Positions 9,801-17,629 of a DNA stretch of 56,349 nt are shown here, in pieces. Positions within the stretch are counted from its first letter, which is position 1; each line of letters starts with the position of its first letter. Under the pieces are notes generated by a model that did no database searches, was not told the origin of the DNA, and saw nothing but the letters and a program-made list of their open reading frames with translations. The translations under genes were made by a program, and so were the position numbers. Source of the DNA: an uncultured Bacteroidales bacterium (GTDB lineage: Bacteria; Bacteroidota; Bacteroidia; Bacteroidales; UBA932); contig CAKVDS010000010.1 in the NCBI GenBank assembly GCA_934726455.1, positions 1 to 56,349 on the forward strand, read 5' to 3'.

Positions 9801-10371
9801 CCTCATCGATGGCCTCGATCTTCTGGATCTCATGGGAGGTGCGGAAGCCGTCGAAGAAGTGGAGGAAAGGTACTGAAGCCTTGATGGCGGAGAGGTGTGC
9901 CACAGCTGCGAGATCCTGGGCTTCCTGTACAGAGCTTGACGCGAGCATGGCGAAGCCGGTCTGGCGGCATGCCATCACATCCTGATGGTCTCCGAAGATG
10001 GAGAGGGCGTGGGATGCCAGGGCGCGAGCTGATACGTGGAAGACAGCCGGGAGCATCTCGCCGGCGATCTTGTACATATTAGGAATCATCAGGAGGAGAC
10101 CCTGGGAGGCGGTGTAGGTGGTGGTCAGGGCACCGGCCTGGAGGGAACCATGGACAGCGCCGGCAGCGCCTGCCTCACTCTGCATCTCGGTGACTTTGAC
10201 AGTCTCTCCCCACAGGTTCTTCTTGCCGTGGGCAGCCCATTCGTCAATGTTCTCTGCCATTGTCGAAGATGGCGTGATAGGGTAGATGGCGGCGTGCTCG
10301 CTGAAAAGGTAAGCGATGTTTGACGCGGCCTGATTACCATCACAGGTGATGAATTTCTTTTCTTTAGCCAT
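6847..10371 (-). CDS. nifJ: pyruvate:ferredoxin (flavodoxin) oxidoreductase
   Basis: A 1174-residue single-chain enzyme, the full family length, which oxidises pyruvate with CoA to acetyl-CoA and CO2 while reducing ferredoxin or flavodoxin. In order: the N-terminal pyrimidine-binding domain (YPITPSSTMAENIDEW near residue 30), the CoA-binding region, an EKR-type linker, and two ferredoxin clusters. The clusters are CIQCNSCAFVCPHAAIRP near residue 690 and CTGCGNCVDVCLAKDKA near residue 750. Then come the C-terminal TPP-diphosphate domain (GACAGCGETPYIKN, ATGCSSIYGASFP, GDGASYDIGYGG, LDTEVYSNTGGQ) and a last cysteine pair (CGCETC) typical of the C-terminal part. It marks fermentative anaerobic metabolism. 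Its probable electron acceptor is the ferredoxin at 1617. It has its own promoter and is not part of the pectin operons. Confidence 0.97.
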   Translation of the reverse strand: MAKEKKFITCDGNQAASNIAYLFSEHAAIYPITPSSTMAENIDEWAAHGKKNLWGETVKVTEMQSEAGAAGAVHGSLQAGALTTTYTASQGLLLMIPNMYKIAGEMLPAVFHVSARALASHALSIFGDHQDVMACRQTGFAMLASSSVQEAQDLAAVAHLSAIKASVPFLHFFDGFRTSHEIQKIEAIDEEDLKKMVSQKSLDNFRARALTPEAPVTRGTAQNGDVYFQAVESRNQVYEAVPDIVARYMGEIGELTGRQYRPFEYYGAPDAECIIVAMGSVTETARETVDYLATRGRKYGVVTVHLYRPFSEKYLLKVLPKSVKKIAVLDRTKEPGALGEPLYLDIKALFQDKDNAPLVIGGRYGLSSKDTTPAQIIAVFDNLDRKEPKADFTIGITDDVTFKSLPTKGEVSIVKKGTTECKFYGLGSDGTVGANKNTIKIIGTHTDLYSQAYFDYDSKKSGGYTCSHLRFGKEPIKAPYLVNTPDFVACHVPSYLEKYDVLKGIKEGGSLLLNSLWDEEETKERIPDFVKSVIGRKKIKLYIINATKIAAEIGLGGRTNTILQSAFFRISGIIPVDDAVKYMKDAALKSYGKKGENIVNMNYAAIDRGGEYIEVKVPAEWANINAKFVNHNANRLATPFVKEIADVVNAQCGDSLPVSAFLPYKDGTMPAGTAAYEKRGVAVNVPVWDADKCIQCNSCAFVCPHAAIRPFLLTAEQAAAAPASIKLADGKANLKDYKYAISISVSDCTGCGNCVDVCLAKDKALSMQPYMDNTAEQDNFDYLNTKVGYKTVGDPKANMKNSQFAQPLFEFSGACAGCGETPYIKNITQLFGDHMMIANATGCSSIYGASFPSSPYCTDAHGHGPAWANSLFEDFCEFGLGMRLGSERIRKTVGELMTKGLSCECCSDEMKALFQKWLDNKEDYAVTREVADKLVPLMEACGCETCQSLLKLKQYIPARSQWIIGGDGASYDIGYGGLDHVLASGENVNILVLDTEVYSNTGGQSSKSTPAGAIAKFAASGKKIRKKDLGMMAMSYGYVYVAQVAMGASPVQYLNAIKEAEAYDGPSLVIAYAPCINHGLKAGMGLSQKEEKLAVECGYWHLYRYNPMLEGQDKNPFSLDSKEPDWSKFQDFLKGEVRFASLYKLFPDHAAELLEKTEEFAKLRYENYKRLAGK

Positions 10372-10421
10372 ATTATTATAATAATAGTTTTAGTAAGTCT
10401 TGTAAAGAGATTACATTCATA

Positions 10422-10429
10422 CAAAAGTA
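10422..10429 (-). promoter_or_regulatory. -7 element for nifJ
   Basis: The minus strand reads TACTTTTG, a perfect TAnnTTTG match, about 50 nt upstream of the nifJ ATG at 10371. A TTTG -33 box is not evident. An AT-rich self-complementary tract (tattattataataata) sits in the leader just before the start codon. Confidence 0.5.
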
Positions 10430-10451
10430 CTAATAAAATCCGAATAATTTG

Positions 10452-13400
10452 CTACAGTTTCGCGATTTCGCTTGCGGCGAGCAGGTAGCAGCCCGTGCCG
10501 AAGTCCTCGAAGTCAGGAATTCTGTCCCAGGTGGCGGGCTGGGCCTCTTTCGGTTCCTTGCCGGAGCCTTGTGAGTAGCCGATGAACCCGTTGTCGTGGA
10601 TACAGATCCGGTTCAAGGCGTTCCAGGCCCTTGCCGCGGCCGGCAGGAATACATCCTTGTCGAGCCTGCCGGTGCGTACGCCCCAGGCCAGTCCGTAAGT
10701 GAACAGAGACGTCCCGGTCGCCTCCGGCCCTCCGAAATCCTCCGGGTCGGCAAGTGAACAGTTCCAGGTGCCGTCTTCCCTCTGTACCTTGAGCAGGGCT
10801 TCGCACATCGCTTTGAAGTCGGCCTCATAGACAGCCCGGTGCGGGTCGTTGGCGGGAAGTTCATCGAGGACACGCACGTATGCGGCCACGACCCAGCCGT
10901 TGCCGCGGCTCCAGTAGCAGTTTTTGCCTGCCGGAGTCTTGTAAGGCGGGCAGAAGTCCTTGTCGCGCCACCACAGGCCCTCGCCTTCGTTGAAGAAGCG
11001 GTCACGGGCCCACTTGTACATTTTCCAGGCTTTCTCGAAGTATTCGGGCTTTCCGGCGGTCACACCATATTTTACAAGCACGGGCATGCCCATCTGTATG
11101 GCGTCTATCCATGTCCAGTCGGCATCGGATTCTTCTGTGGCGAGGATGTTCTCCATGCACTTGATGACATTTTCCATCATCGCAGGGTCATTGTAGATGC
11201 GGTACATGTCGATGTAGGCCTGGGCGCAGCAGTAGTTGTCCGCGTTGCGTGTCAGGAAGTTTCCGCCGCGCATGTTCCACCCGAACCTCTCGCCCCAGTC
11301 CATGGTGTAGTCGAGATACTCCTGCTGAGGATCGACTCCGTAGAGCGCGAGCAGGCCTTCATAATAGACGGCTCGTGTCCAGATGTTGCCTTCGTAGACC
11401 TTGTGACGTGACGGGAAAGGCACCACTTTAGCCGGGTCGCCGTATTTGCGCATGAAGTAGGAGTTGACCTTGCGGGCCTGCGCGATGACCGCTTCCTTGG
11501 ACGGGACATCGTAGTGCACCGGTATCAGCTTGACTTCGGAGCAGAGCCCGGACGGGTCAGTCTCCCATTTGCCGAAGTCCTTTTCGCGGCCGAGAGTGTT
11601 GATGTTGGCATCCTTGAAGATTCTCCATTTGACTCCGCGCCTGTCGTAGTCTGCAATCCTGTTGGACTGGAGATTGGTGACATACACGTCAAGCAGATTG
11701 ATGCCGGGCTTGAGATACTTGCCGACATCGATCCTGAACGGAACGCACCACGCCGTGCCGACTTCCTCCCCGTTTATGAACACGCGCGCGCTCTCCCGCA
11801 CATCGCCGAGGTCAAGTATCCAGCTGTCAGCCGCTTTCGGGTCTGTCATCGGTATGGCGGAGGAGTATAGGGCTGTGGCGAAGTTGATCTTCGCGTCAGG
11901 GCAATTTTTGAGCTTGGTCCAGTCCATCGGCTTGTCCGTGAAGAAGTTGCCTTTGATCTGCGGGTCGCTTTGCGGGAATGAGATGTTCCAGGCGCGGTCG
12001 ATCGCTATAGGCTCGTCTTCAGCGGCTATGTAGTTCCATGCCGGGGCTTCTACCTGTGTCGGGAAGGTCTTGATGAGCACGGACTCTCCCGGCTTGAGCT
12101 GCAGGCGGATTTCTGCGCAGCCGTCTGATGAACTGCGTACCTGTGCCTTGCCGGAGACTCCGCTGACTGCGTCATAGAGCATGGCGGATGTGGCCGGAGT
12201 GCCGAGTTTCACCCATCCGTCCACTTCTTTGCTGTTGAGGATGGCTGCGAAGTAGTTCCAGCCTCCGCATTCGTTGCGGCGGCGTATCATAGAGCCTCCG
12301 AGCATGCTGCGGAACTCCTCCGGTTTCACGCCCTCGAAAGCCCTGTCGAGTTTGACCGCCTTGCCGAAGCTTCTGGCGATCTTCTTGAATTCTTTGCGCC
12401 TCGCCGGCAGGTCGTGCAGCCCCGGCACGTCTTTCGGGACATTGCCGATGAAATATACCGGCACTCCGGCCTTTTTCAGCTCAACGAGTCTCCGTGCAGT
12501 CTCCACCGGCATGAAATTGCAGGCCGGGACAATCACAGGCTTGTCTATCGCCAGTGTCTGCAACTGCTTGTCGGAGATGTAGTCGGCATCGTATCCGCGT
12601 GAGGTGATCTCGTTCATCACCGCTTTGAGTTCCGGGAGTTTGCGCCCCATGCTGTGGATGTCGAACATCATGTACGGAGTCTCGGTCATGCCGCTCCAGG
12701 CATCGTAGATAGGGAAGTAGAGGAGAAAGTCGGAATCCGGTTCCCCAGCCGTGAGGAAGGCCTGGCAACGTTCAATGTACTTGAACAGGGCGGGTGCGTC
12801 CCTCCACATCCCGCCGGTAGGGGACATGTTGATGGAGGCATAGAACATCCATCCCGGGAATTCCGCTCCCTTCGGGGAGTATGGCGCACCATGGAAATAG
12901 ATGTGGTTGACGCCTGCGGCAAATGCCTGGTCGAGTTCCGGCTTGCACTGGCTGAGCGAGGTGCGGAAATGCTCCGTCATCCATGTCAAAGATTCGCAGG
13001 AGACATATTTGTGGCCTGCGACGTGGGCGGCTGACGATGCGAATTTCAGCACTGCCGGGTCGCCGTCATTCGGCTTTCTGATGGGGTCCTGCCGCAGTCC
13101 TGGTATGTTGAACTCGGAGCGGCCGTAGGTCTCGCATTCCGGGATGTCCACGGCGGCATAGACATCCAGAAGGTTGGCCGGGGAGCCGTGGGACTGGTTG
13201 CGCACTAGAGAACCGTGGCTGTGGCACCAGCTTATCCACGGGTTGATGAAGTTCTCCATCAGAAGATTCCCGAGACACTCACGGTAGTCCGCAATAGCCC
13301 TGTCATATTCTGTGACTTTGGACGGATCCGCTTTTTGCGGGAGCTCGGGCTTTGCTTGAGGCGGTCTCGGGCCGCGCCCGCGCTCTTGCGGCTCCGGACG

Positions 13401-14069
13401 CATCTTGAGGTAGGGAACTATGTCGTAGCCATAGCGCTCCTTGAAGATCTCCGGGAACTTCTCTGTCCAGTCAGCTCCGTAGACTTCATAAGAATCGTTG
13501 AACCAGGTGTGCGGCCATTTGGCCCCGCTTTCCCTGAATGCTTTGTCGAAGCGCTCCAAGTAGGCTTTCAGGGCTTCCGGATTGTAGTGGTCCATGACGA
13601 GACCCTCTCCGCCCGGGGCGGCTCTCTTGACCTTCTGGCCCGTGAGTTCGGTGGAGATGCCTTCCGGGGAGATCTTCATTTTCTTGGCGGCCAGATCTTC
13701 CGTGATCTGCGGGCCGCCGAAAGGCCAGCCGGTGCCGTTGTTCAGGTCGCATTCGAGTCCGAGCCTATCTGATTCCGAGACAAGGTGTTTGTACATCTCC
13801 ATCCATTTCGGGGAGAGATAATCTATGTCGTTCTCTTCATTTCCCTGCACTCCGTATATGGGGGTGACTTCGTATCCTCCGATGCCGGCCTTCGCGAACT
13901 GCTCAAGGTTCCAGGTCAGACCTTCTTTATCTACGGCGCTGCCGAGCCACCACCAGCGGACGAACGGCTTGTTCTCCACGGTCGGGGTGTACCAGCCGGT
14001 GTTCTGCGCCTGGGCTTGAAAAGCGGCCGCCAGACAGAGAAGACTTGCGGCCAAAGTTTTGATTTCCAT
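10452..14069 (-). CDS. GH106 alpha-L-rhamnosidase fused to GH105 unsaturated galacturonyl hydrolase
   Basis: A 1205-residue exported protein (signal peptide about 1-21, ending QAQA). Residues about 25-840 are GH106-like: the opening KPFVRWWWLGSAVDKEGL, GIGGYEVTPIYG, LNNGTGWPFGGP and a C-terminal jelly-roll (ARVFINGEEVGTAWCVPF). Residues about 857-1205 are a complete GH105 domain: GNFLTRNADNY, WTWIDAIQMGMP with candidate acid Asp989, CYWSRGNGWVVAAY, and EATGTSLFTYGLAWG. GH105 removes 4,5-unsaturated galacturonate left by lyases; GH106 removes alpha-L-rhamnose. Together they could alternate along lyase-derived RG-I oligosaccharides. A proline-rich insert is present at residues 223-250. The gene begins 1 bp after the stop of the PL11-CE12-CE12 gene and is the last of a three-gene operon. 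Confidence 0.88.
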   Translation of the reverse strand: MEIKTLAASLLCLAAAFQAQAQNTGWYTPTVENKPFVRWWWLGSAVDKEGLTWNLEQFAKAGIGGYEVTPIYGVQGNEENDIDYLSPKWMEMYKHLVSESDRLGLECDLNNGTGWPFGGPQITEDLAAKKMKISPEGISTELTGQKVKRAAPGGEGLVMDHYNPEALKAYLERFDKAFRESGAKWPHTWFNDSYEVYGADWTEKFPEIFKERYGYDIVPYLKMRPEPQERGRGPRPPQAKPELPQKADPSKVTEYDRAIADYRECLGNLLMENFINPWISWCHSHGSLVRNQSHGSPANLLDVYAAVDIPECETYGRSEFNIPGLRQDPIRKPNDGDPAVLKFASSAAHVAGHKYVSCESLTWMTEHFRTSLSQCKPELDQAFAAGVNHIYFHGAPYSPKGAEFPGWMFYASINMSPTGGMWRDAPALFKYIERCQAFLTAGEPDSDFLLYFPIYDAWSGMTETPYMMFDIHSMGRKLPELKAVMNEITSRGYDADYISDKQLQTLAIDKPVIVPACNFMPVETARRLVELKKAGVPVYFIGNVPKDVPGLHDLPARRKEFKKIARSFGKAVKLDRAFEGVKPEEFRSMLGGSMIRRRNECGGWNYFAAILNSKEVDGWVKLGTPATSAMLYDAVSGVSGKAQVRSSSDGCAEIRLQLKPGESVLIKTFPTQVEAPAWNYIAAEDEPIAIDRAWNISFPQSDPQIKGNFFTDKPMDWTKLKNCPDAKINFATALYSSAIPMTDPKAADSWILDLGDVRESARVFINGEEVGTAWCVPFRIDVGKYLKPGINLLDVYVTNLQSNRIADYDRRGVKWRIFKDANINTLGREKDFGKWETDPSGLCSEVKLIPVHYDVPSKEAVIAQARKVNSYFMRKYGDPAKVVPFPSRHKVYEGNIWTRAVYYEGLLALYGVDPQQEYLDYTMDWGERFGWNMRGGNFLTRNADNYCCAQAYIDMYRIYNDPAMMENVIKCMENILATEESDADWTWIDAIQMGMPVLVKYGVTAGKPEYFEKAWKMYKWARDRFFNEGEGLWWRDKDFCPPYKTPAGKNCYWSRGNGWVVAAYVRVLDELPANDPHRAVYEADFKAMCEALLKVQREDGTWNCSLADPEDFGGPEATGTSLFTYGLAWGVRTGRLDKDVFLPAAARAWNALNRICIHDNGFIGYSQGSGKEPKEAQPATWDRIPDFEDFGTGCYLLAASEIAKL

Positions 14070-14070
14070 A

Positions 14071-17000
14071 TTATTTCAGGTATTTTGCAAGTGGATGATC
14101 TGCTTTGGAAAGTCCCTCCGCAAATGATTTTGCGTTGCGTTCTGCTCCGAGACGGGAGGTGTGGGTGTGGTCGTTTTTGTAGTAAGCCTTCGTGGCTTCA
14201 GGACCGATGGTGTCGAACCAGTCGGCAGAGATGTTGTGCATGTCGATGAAATCCACACCTGTCTGCCCGACCACTTCGCGGCACCACTTGCCGTAAGTGT
14301 CGTTGCGGCGCTCCATCTTGCCGTCAGACCATTCATTTCGCGGAGTGATGCTGACAAGGATCGGAATCCCGCCCTTCTCTCTGACGTCACCGATGAACTT
14401 GCGGAGGTACCAGCCGTAACTGTAGATGACCTGGTACATGCGCTTGTTCGGCATGAAGTGGTTCTCGCTGTCCTCTGAGGTGCCCGGGAGCTCCGCCCTG
14501 TACGGCGGTCTGTCGATGTTGCCTATGTCGTTGTGTCCGAACTGGATGACCACATAGTCTCCCGGCTCTATGCTGTTGTAGACCTTGTCCCACCGGCCTT
14601 CATCGAGGAATGTGCGGGCGCTGCGGCCTGCTTTTCCCGCGTTGACGAGAGTGATCTTTGACGGGTCGAACACAGTCTCGAGGACGCTGCCCCAGCCCCA
14701 CATGCCGTCCGGATCGGAGTCGTTGTTCTGGATGGTGCTGTCTCCGGTAACTATGAGGACCGGCTTCCCTTTCTCGCGTTTGAATTCCTGTTTCGGGGCT
14801 TCGAGCGGGAGCAGGTATTTCCCGAGATCGCAGCTCTTGCAGGCGGCGAGGCCTTCGGCGGCGGAGCGGGCGTTGTTCATCGCTCCGAACGCGCTGGAGT
14901 GGATGTTGTCCTTGTAGAACATGTAGTTGACCTTGTCGTGGCCGAATTTTTCGAACTTGGCGGCTGAGATGTCTTCAAGATCGACGCACGGGACATTTTT
15001 CTCCGTGGCTATCTCCTTGATCCACTTGGTGAAGTTGTCTTTCTTGCGTCTGACCACGGTCTCGGAGTCCCACTGGTTGCGTGGCGTGAGGGTGAAGAGT
15101 ATCGGTGTGGCACCCTTGGAGCGCACCTCGTCGATGAATTTGCGCAGGTATTCTCCATAACTGTATACCGTCTCCTTGCCCTGTTCTCCGCGGTCTACAG
15201 TCACCGTCTCCTTGCCGGTGCCGGGAATTGACGAGCGTCCGCGGGGTGAGTCGTACGGGCCGCTGTCGTTGTGCCCGAGCTGGATGATGACATAGTCTCC
15301 CTTCTGTATGCCCTTGAGCACATCCGGCCACCAGTCACGGTAGAAAGTACGGCAGGAGAGTCCGCCAAGCGCGTGGTTTTCAACGCTTATCCTGTTCTCG
15401 TCAAAGAACTCATGGGCATAGTAGCCCCAGCCCCACTGGCCGTTGTCACCGTTGCCTCTGGTGCCTGTACGCATGGTTGAGTCTCCCACAAGGAAGAGTA
15501 CAGGGTTGCCTCCCTTGCGGCTGCTGCCTGCCACCGGGCGGGCTGTCTTGGCAAGGTCGAGCGAGTCGGGAGTATTGTCCTTGTAGCTGTCGTCCTGACG
15601 CATCGCCTGCGGCGGGCGCTGACCTTGCGGGCCGCGTGGAGGCATCTGTCCGTCCGGCCTCATCGGCGGGCGCTGCCCGCGCGGGTCTGGACGTCCCGGG
15701 CGCGGAGAACTCTTGACCAGGACTGAATCAAGGAGCACGTCCTCGAGAATCACACCTTTCTTGACTTTGTTGCCCTTGACCACGCTCCCGCGGAATTTGC
15801 CGTTGAGGTCGGAGCCGAAGTAGAATCCTGTCTCCGGCGGCTGGTTGTAGCAGACGTTCTCGTTGGCGAGGCTTGTCCTGTATACCGGATCTTCAAGGAA
15901 AGTGTGGAAGCGGTATGATGTCGGTTCCGTGGAGACGTAGAGCCTGAGCTCCTTGTTGTCAGAGGAGCGCATGAGAGCCTCTTCTCTCCAGTCGCCGAAA
16001 AGGTCTCCGGAGATGCATGGGTTGGATTTGCTGCCGTTGATGCTTGAGGCCCCCTCGAATATGAAGCAGTCTTCGACCTTGCGGGTCTGAGGGTTGAATT
16101 TCAGCACTTTATTGCCGTCCAGCAGTTCGCGGGAGAGGTCTCCGTCCCACCAGATGGCAAAGTTCTGGCTGGCCGGCTTTTCCCCGATGCTGTCGCCCCT
16201 GTAGTTGCGCAGTGTGCCGGAGGCCGAACTCCACAGTTCCCAGCCCGGGTTGGTAGGGTCGATGTCGGCAGCCATGGTGCGTCCCACGTCAATGTTGGAC
16301 GGGATGCGGAAGTAGAGTTTGCCGGTGCGTGCATCGGTCAGTGTGGTTCCCACGCCTTTGGTCTCGTGTCCGATCCATATCTGGAGTTCGTCATTGCCCG
16401 GGATCATGGCCCCGATATGCATCGCGTCCCCGTGTCTCCATCCTGTATTGTAGAGGCCTGTGCCGTCATGGTCTATGCAGCAGGCGCCGTAGACTATTTC
16501 ATCGCAGCCGTCGCCGTCCACGTCGGCCACGCGCAGGTTGTGGTTGCCCTGGCCGTCATAGCTGTTGAGTTCCGGCTTGCTGTGCGAGTCGAAGAACCAG
16601 CGCAGTTTCAAGTCTTTGCCGTCCCAGTCGTAGGCGGCGAGGGTGGCGCGTGTGTAATATCCGCGGCACATCACCACGCTCGGGTGCTCCCCGTCAAGAT
16701 ACGCGATTGCCGCGAGGTAACGGTCGGAGCGGTTGGCGCGGGTGTCGCCCCAACTGCCGTTCTCTCCGCGTCCAGGCAGATATTCGACAGTCTTCATGGC
16801 TGCACCGGTGCGGCCGTTGAAGACGGTGAGGTATTCGTTTCCGCTCATTATGCGGCCGAGTGTGGCCTCGCTGTGCTCGCGGTAATCCGCCTTCGGGTCT
16901 CCGATGACCTTGCCCGTACCGTCTATGGTGCCGTCGGAGGTCTTGACAACCATCTCGGCGCACCCGTCTCCGTCCAGGTCATAGACCATCATCTGGGTGT

Positions 17001-17619
17001 AGTGGGCCCCGGCTCGTATGTTGCGGCCGAGGTTGACTCTCCAGAGCCGTGTCCCGTCAAGTTTGAGACAGTCGATGAACACTTCCCCGGTGTATCCGTT
17101 GTGTGCGTTGTCATGCGAGTTGGAAGGATCCCACTTGAGGAAGATCTCATATTCTCCATCGCCGTCCACGTCACCTATGGAACAGTCGTTAGGCGAGTAT
17201 GTGGCGACTTCGCCGTTAGGCATCGTCTGGTTCGCGGGGATGTCCAGCGCTATCGGTATGTAACCCTGCGGTGCGTTTGCCGGAAGGGTGAAACTTCCGC
17301 TGCTGAGCATGCCCTTGTGCGGACGCACCTCATATCGGGCAGCGGAGGCAGAAGTATTGCTGTCGATGAACCAGCAGACGTCCTTGATGGCCTTGTCGTT
17401 GATTTTGACCCCGTCCCGGTAGATGTCAAATGATGCTCCGGAAGGGTCGGAACTCAGATACCTCCAGCTTACAAAGACTTCCGACGGACTCTTGCGGACT
17501 GCGATGACACCGCGTCCGAGGGGCTCCATCTTCAATTTTGAGAAGTCATAGGCAGTCTGTGCCAGACAGGATGCCGTCATGCACAGGATGCCGATGATGA
17601 TTGATGTTAACTTTTTCAT
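14071..17619 (-). CDS. PL11 rhamnogalacturonan lyase with two tandem CE12 acetylesterase domains
   Basis: A 1182-residue exported protein. Residues about 20-636 form a PL11 (YesW-like) beta-propeller RG-I lyase, with DVDGDGEYEIFLKWDPSNS, YDLDGDGCAEMVVKTSDGT and further DGDG calcium loops. A Pro/Arg/Gln-rich linker covers about 637-703. Two SGNH esterase domains of CE12 type follow, each with an intact triad: GDST (Ser714), GHND, DNIH (Asp904/His907); then GDST (Ser961), GHND, and DHTH (Asp1150/His1153). The enzyme should remove acetyl groups from RG-I galacturonate and cut the backbone by beta-elimination. The signal peptide ends near SCLAQ; a lipoprotein site at that Cys is possible but the lipobox is weak. 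The GH2 gene ends 10 bp upstream, so the three genes form one operon. Confidence 0.9.
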   Translation of the reverse strand: MKKLTSIIIGILCMTASCLAQTAYDFSKLKMEPLGRGVIAVRKSPSEVFVSWRYLSSDPSGASFDIYRDGVKINDKAIKDVCWFIDSNTSASAARYEVRPHKGMLSSGSFTLPANAPQGYIPIALDIPANQTMPNGEVATYSPNDCSIGDVDGDGEYEIFLKWDPSNSHDNAHNGYTGEVFIDCLKLDGTRLWRVNLGRNIRAGAHYTQMMVYDLDGDGCAEMVVKTSDGTIDGTGKVIGDPKADYREHSEATLGRIMSGNEYLTVFNGRTGAAMKTVEYLPGRGENGSWGDTRANRSDRYLAAIAYLDGEHPSVVMCRGYYTRATLAAYDWDGKDLKLRWFFDSHSKPELNSYDGQGNHNLRVADVDGDGCDEIVYGACCIDHDGTGLYNTGWRHGDAMHIGAMIPGNDELQIWIGHETKGVGTTLTDARTGKLYFRIPSNIDVGRTMAADIDPTNPGWELWSSASGTLRNYRGDSIGEKPASQNFAIWWDGDLSRELLDGNKVLKFNPQTRKVEDCFIFEGASSINGSKSNPCISGDLFGDWREEALMRSSDNKELRLYVSTEPTSYRFHTFLEDPVYRTSLANENVCYNQPPETGFYFGSDLNGKFRGSVVKGNKVKKGVILEDVLLDSVLVKSSPRPGRPDPRGQRPPMRPDGQMPPRGPQGQRPPQAMRQDDSYKDNTPDSLDLAKTARPVAGSSRKGGNPVLFLVGDSTMRTGTRGNGDNGQWGWGYYAHEFFDENRISVENHALGGLSCRTFYRDWWPDVLKGIQKGDYVIIQLGHNDSGPYDSPRGRSSIPGTGKETVTVDRGEQGKETVYSYGEYLRKFIDEVRSKGATPILFTLTPRNQWDSETVVRRKKDNFTKWIKEIATEKNVPCVDLEDISAAKFEKFGHDKVNYMFYKDNIHSSAFGAMNNARSAAEGLAACKSCDLGKYLLPLEAPKQEFKREKGKPVLIVTGDSTIQNNDSDPDGMWGWGSVLETVFDPSKITLVNAGKAGRSARTFLDEGRWDKVYNSIEPGDYVVIQFGHNDIGNIDRPPYRAELPGTSEDSENHFMPNKRMYQVIYSYGWYLRKFIGDVREKGGIPILVSITPRNEWSDGKMERRNDTYGKWCREVVGQTGVDFIDMHNISADWFDTIGPEATKAYYKNDHTHTSRLGAERNAKSFAEGLSKADHPLAKYLK

Positions 17620-17629
17620 TTATGTGGTA

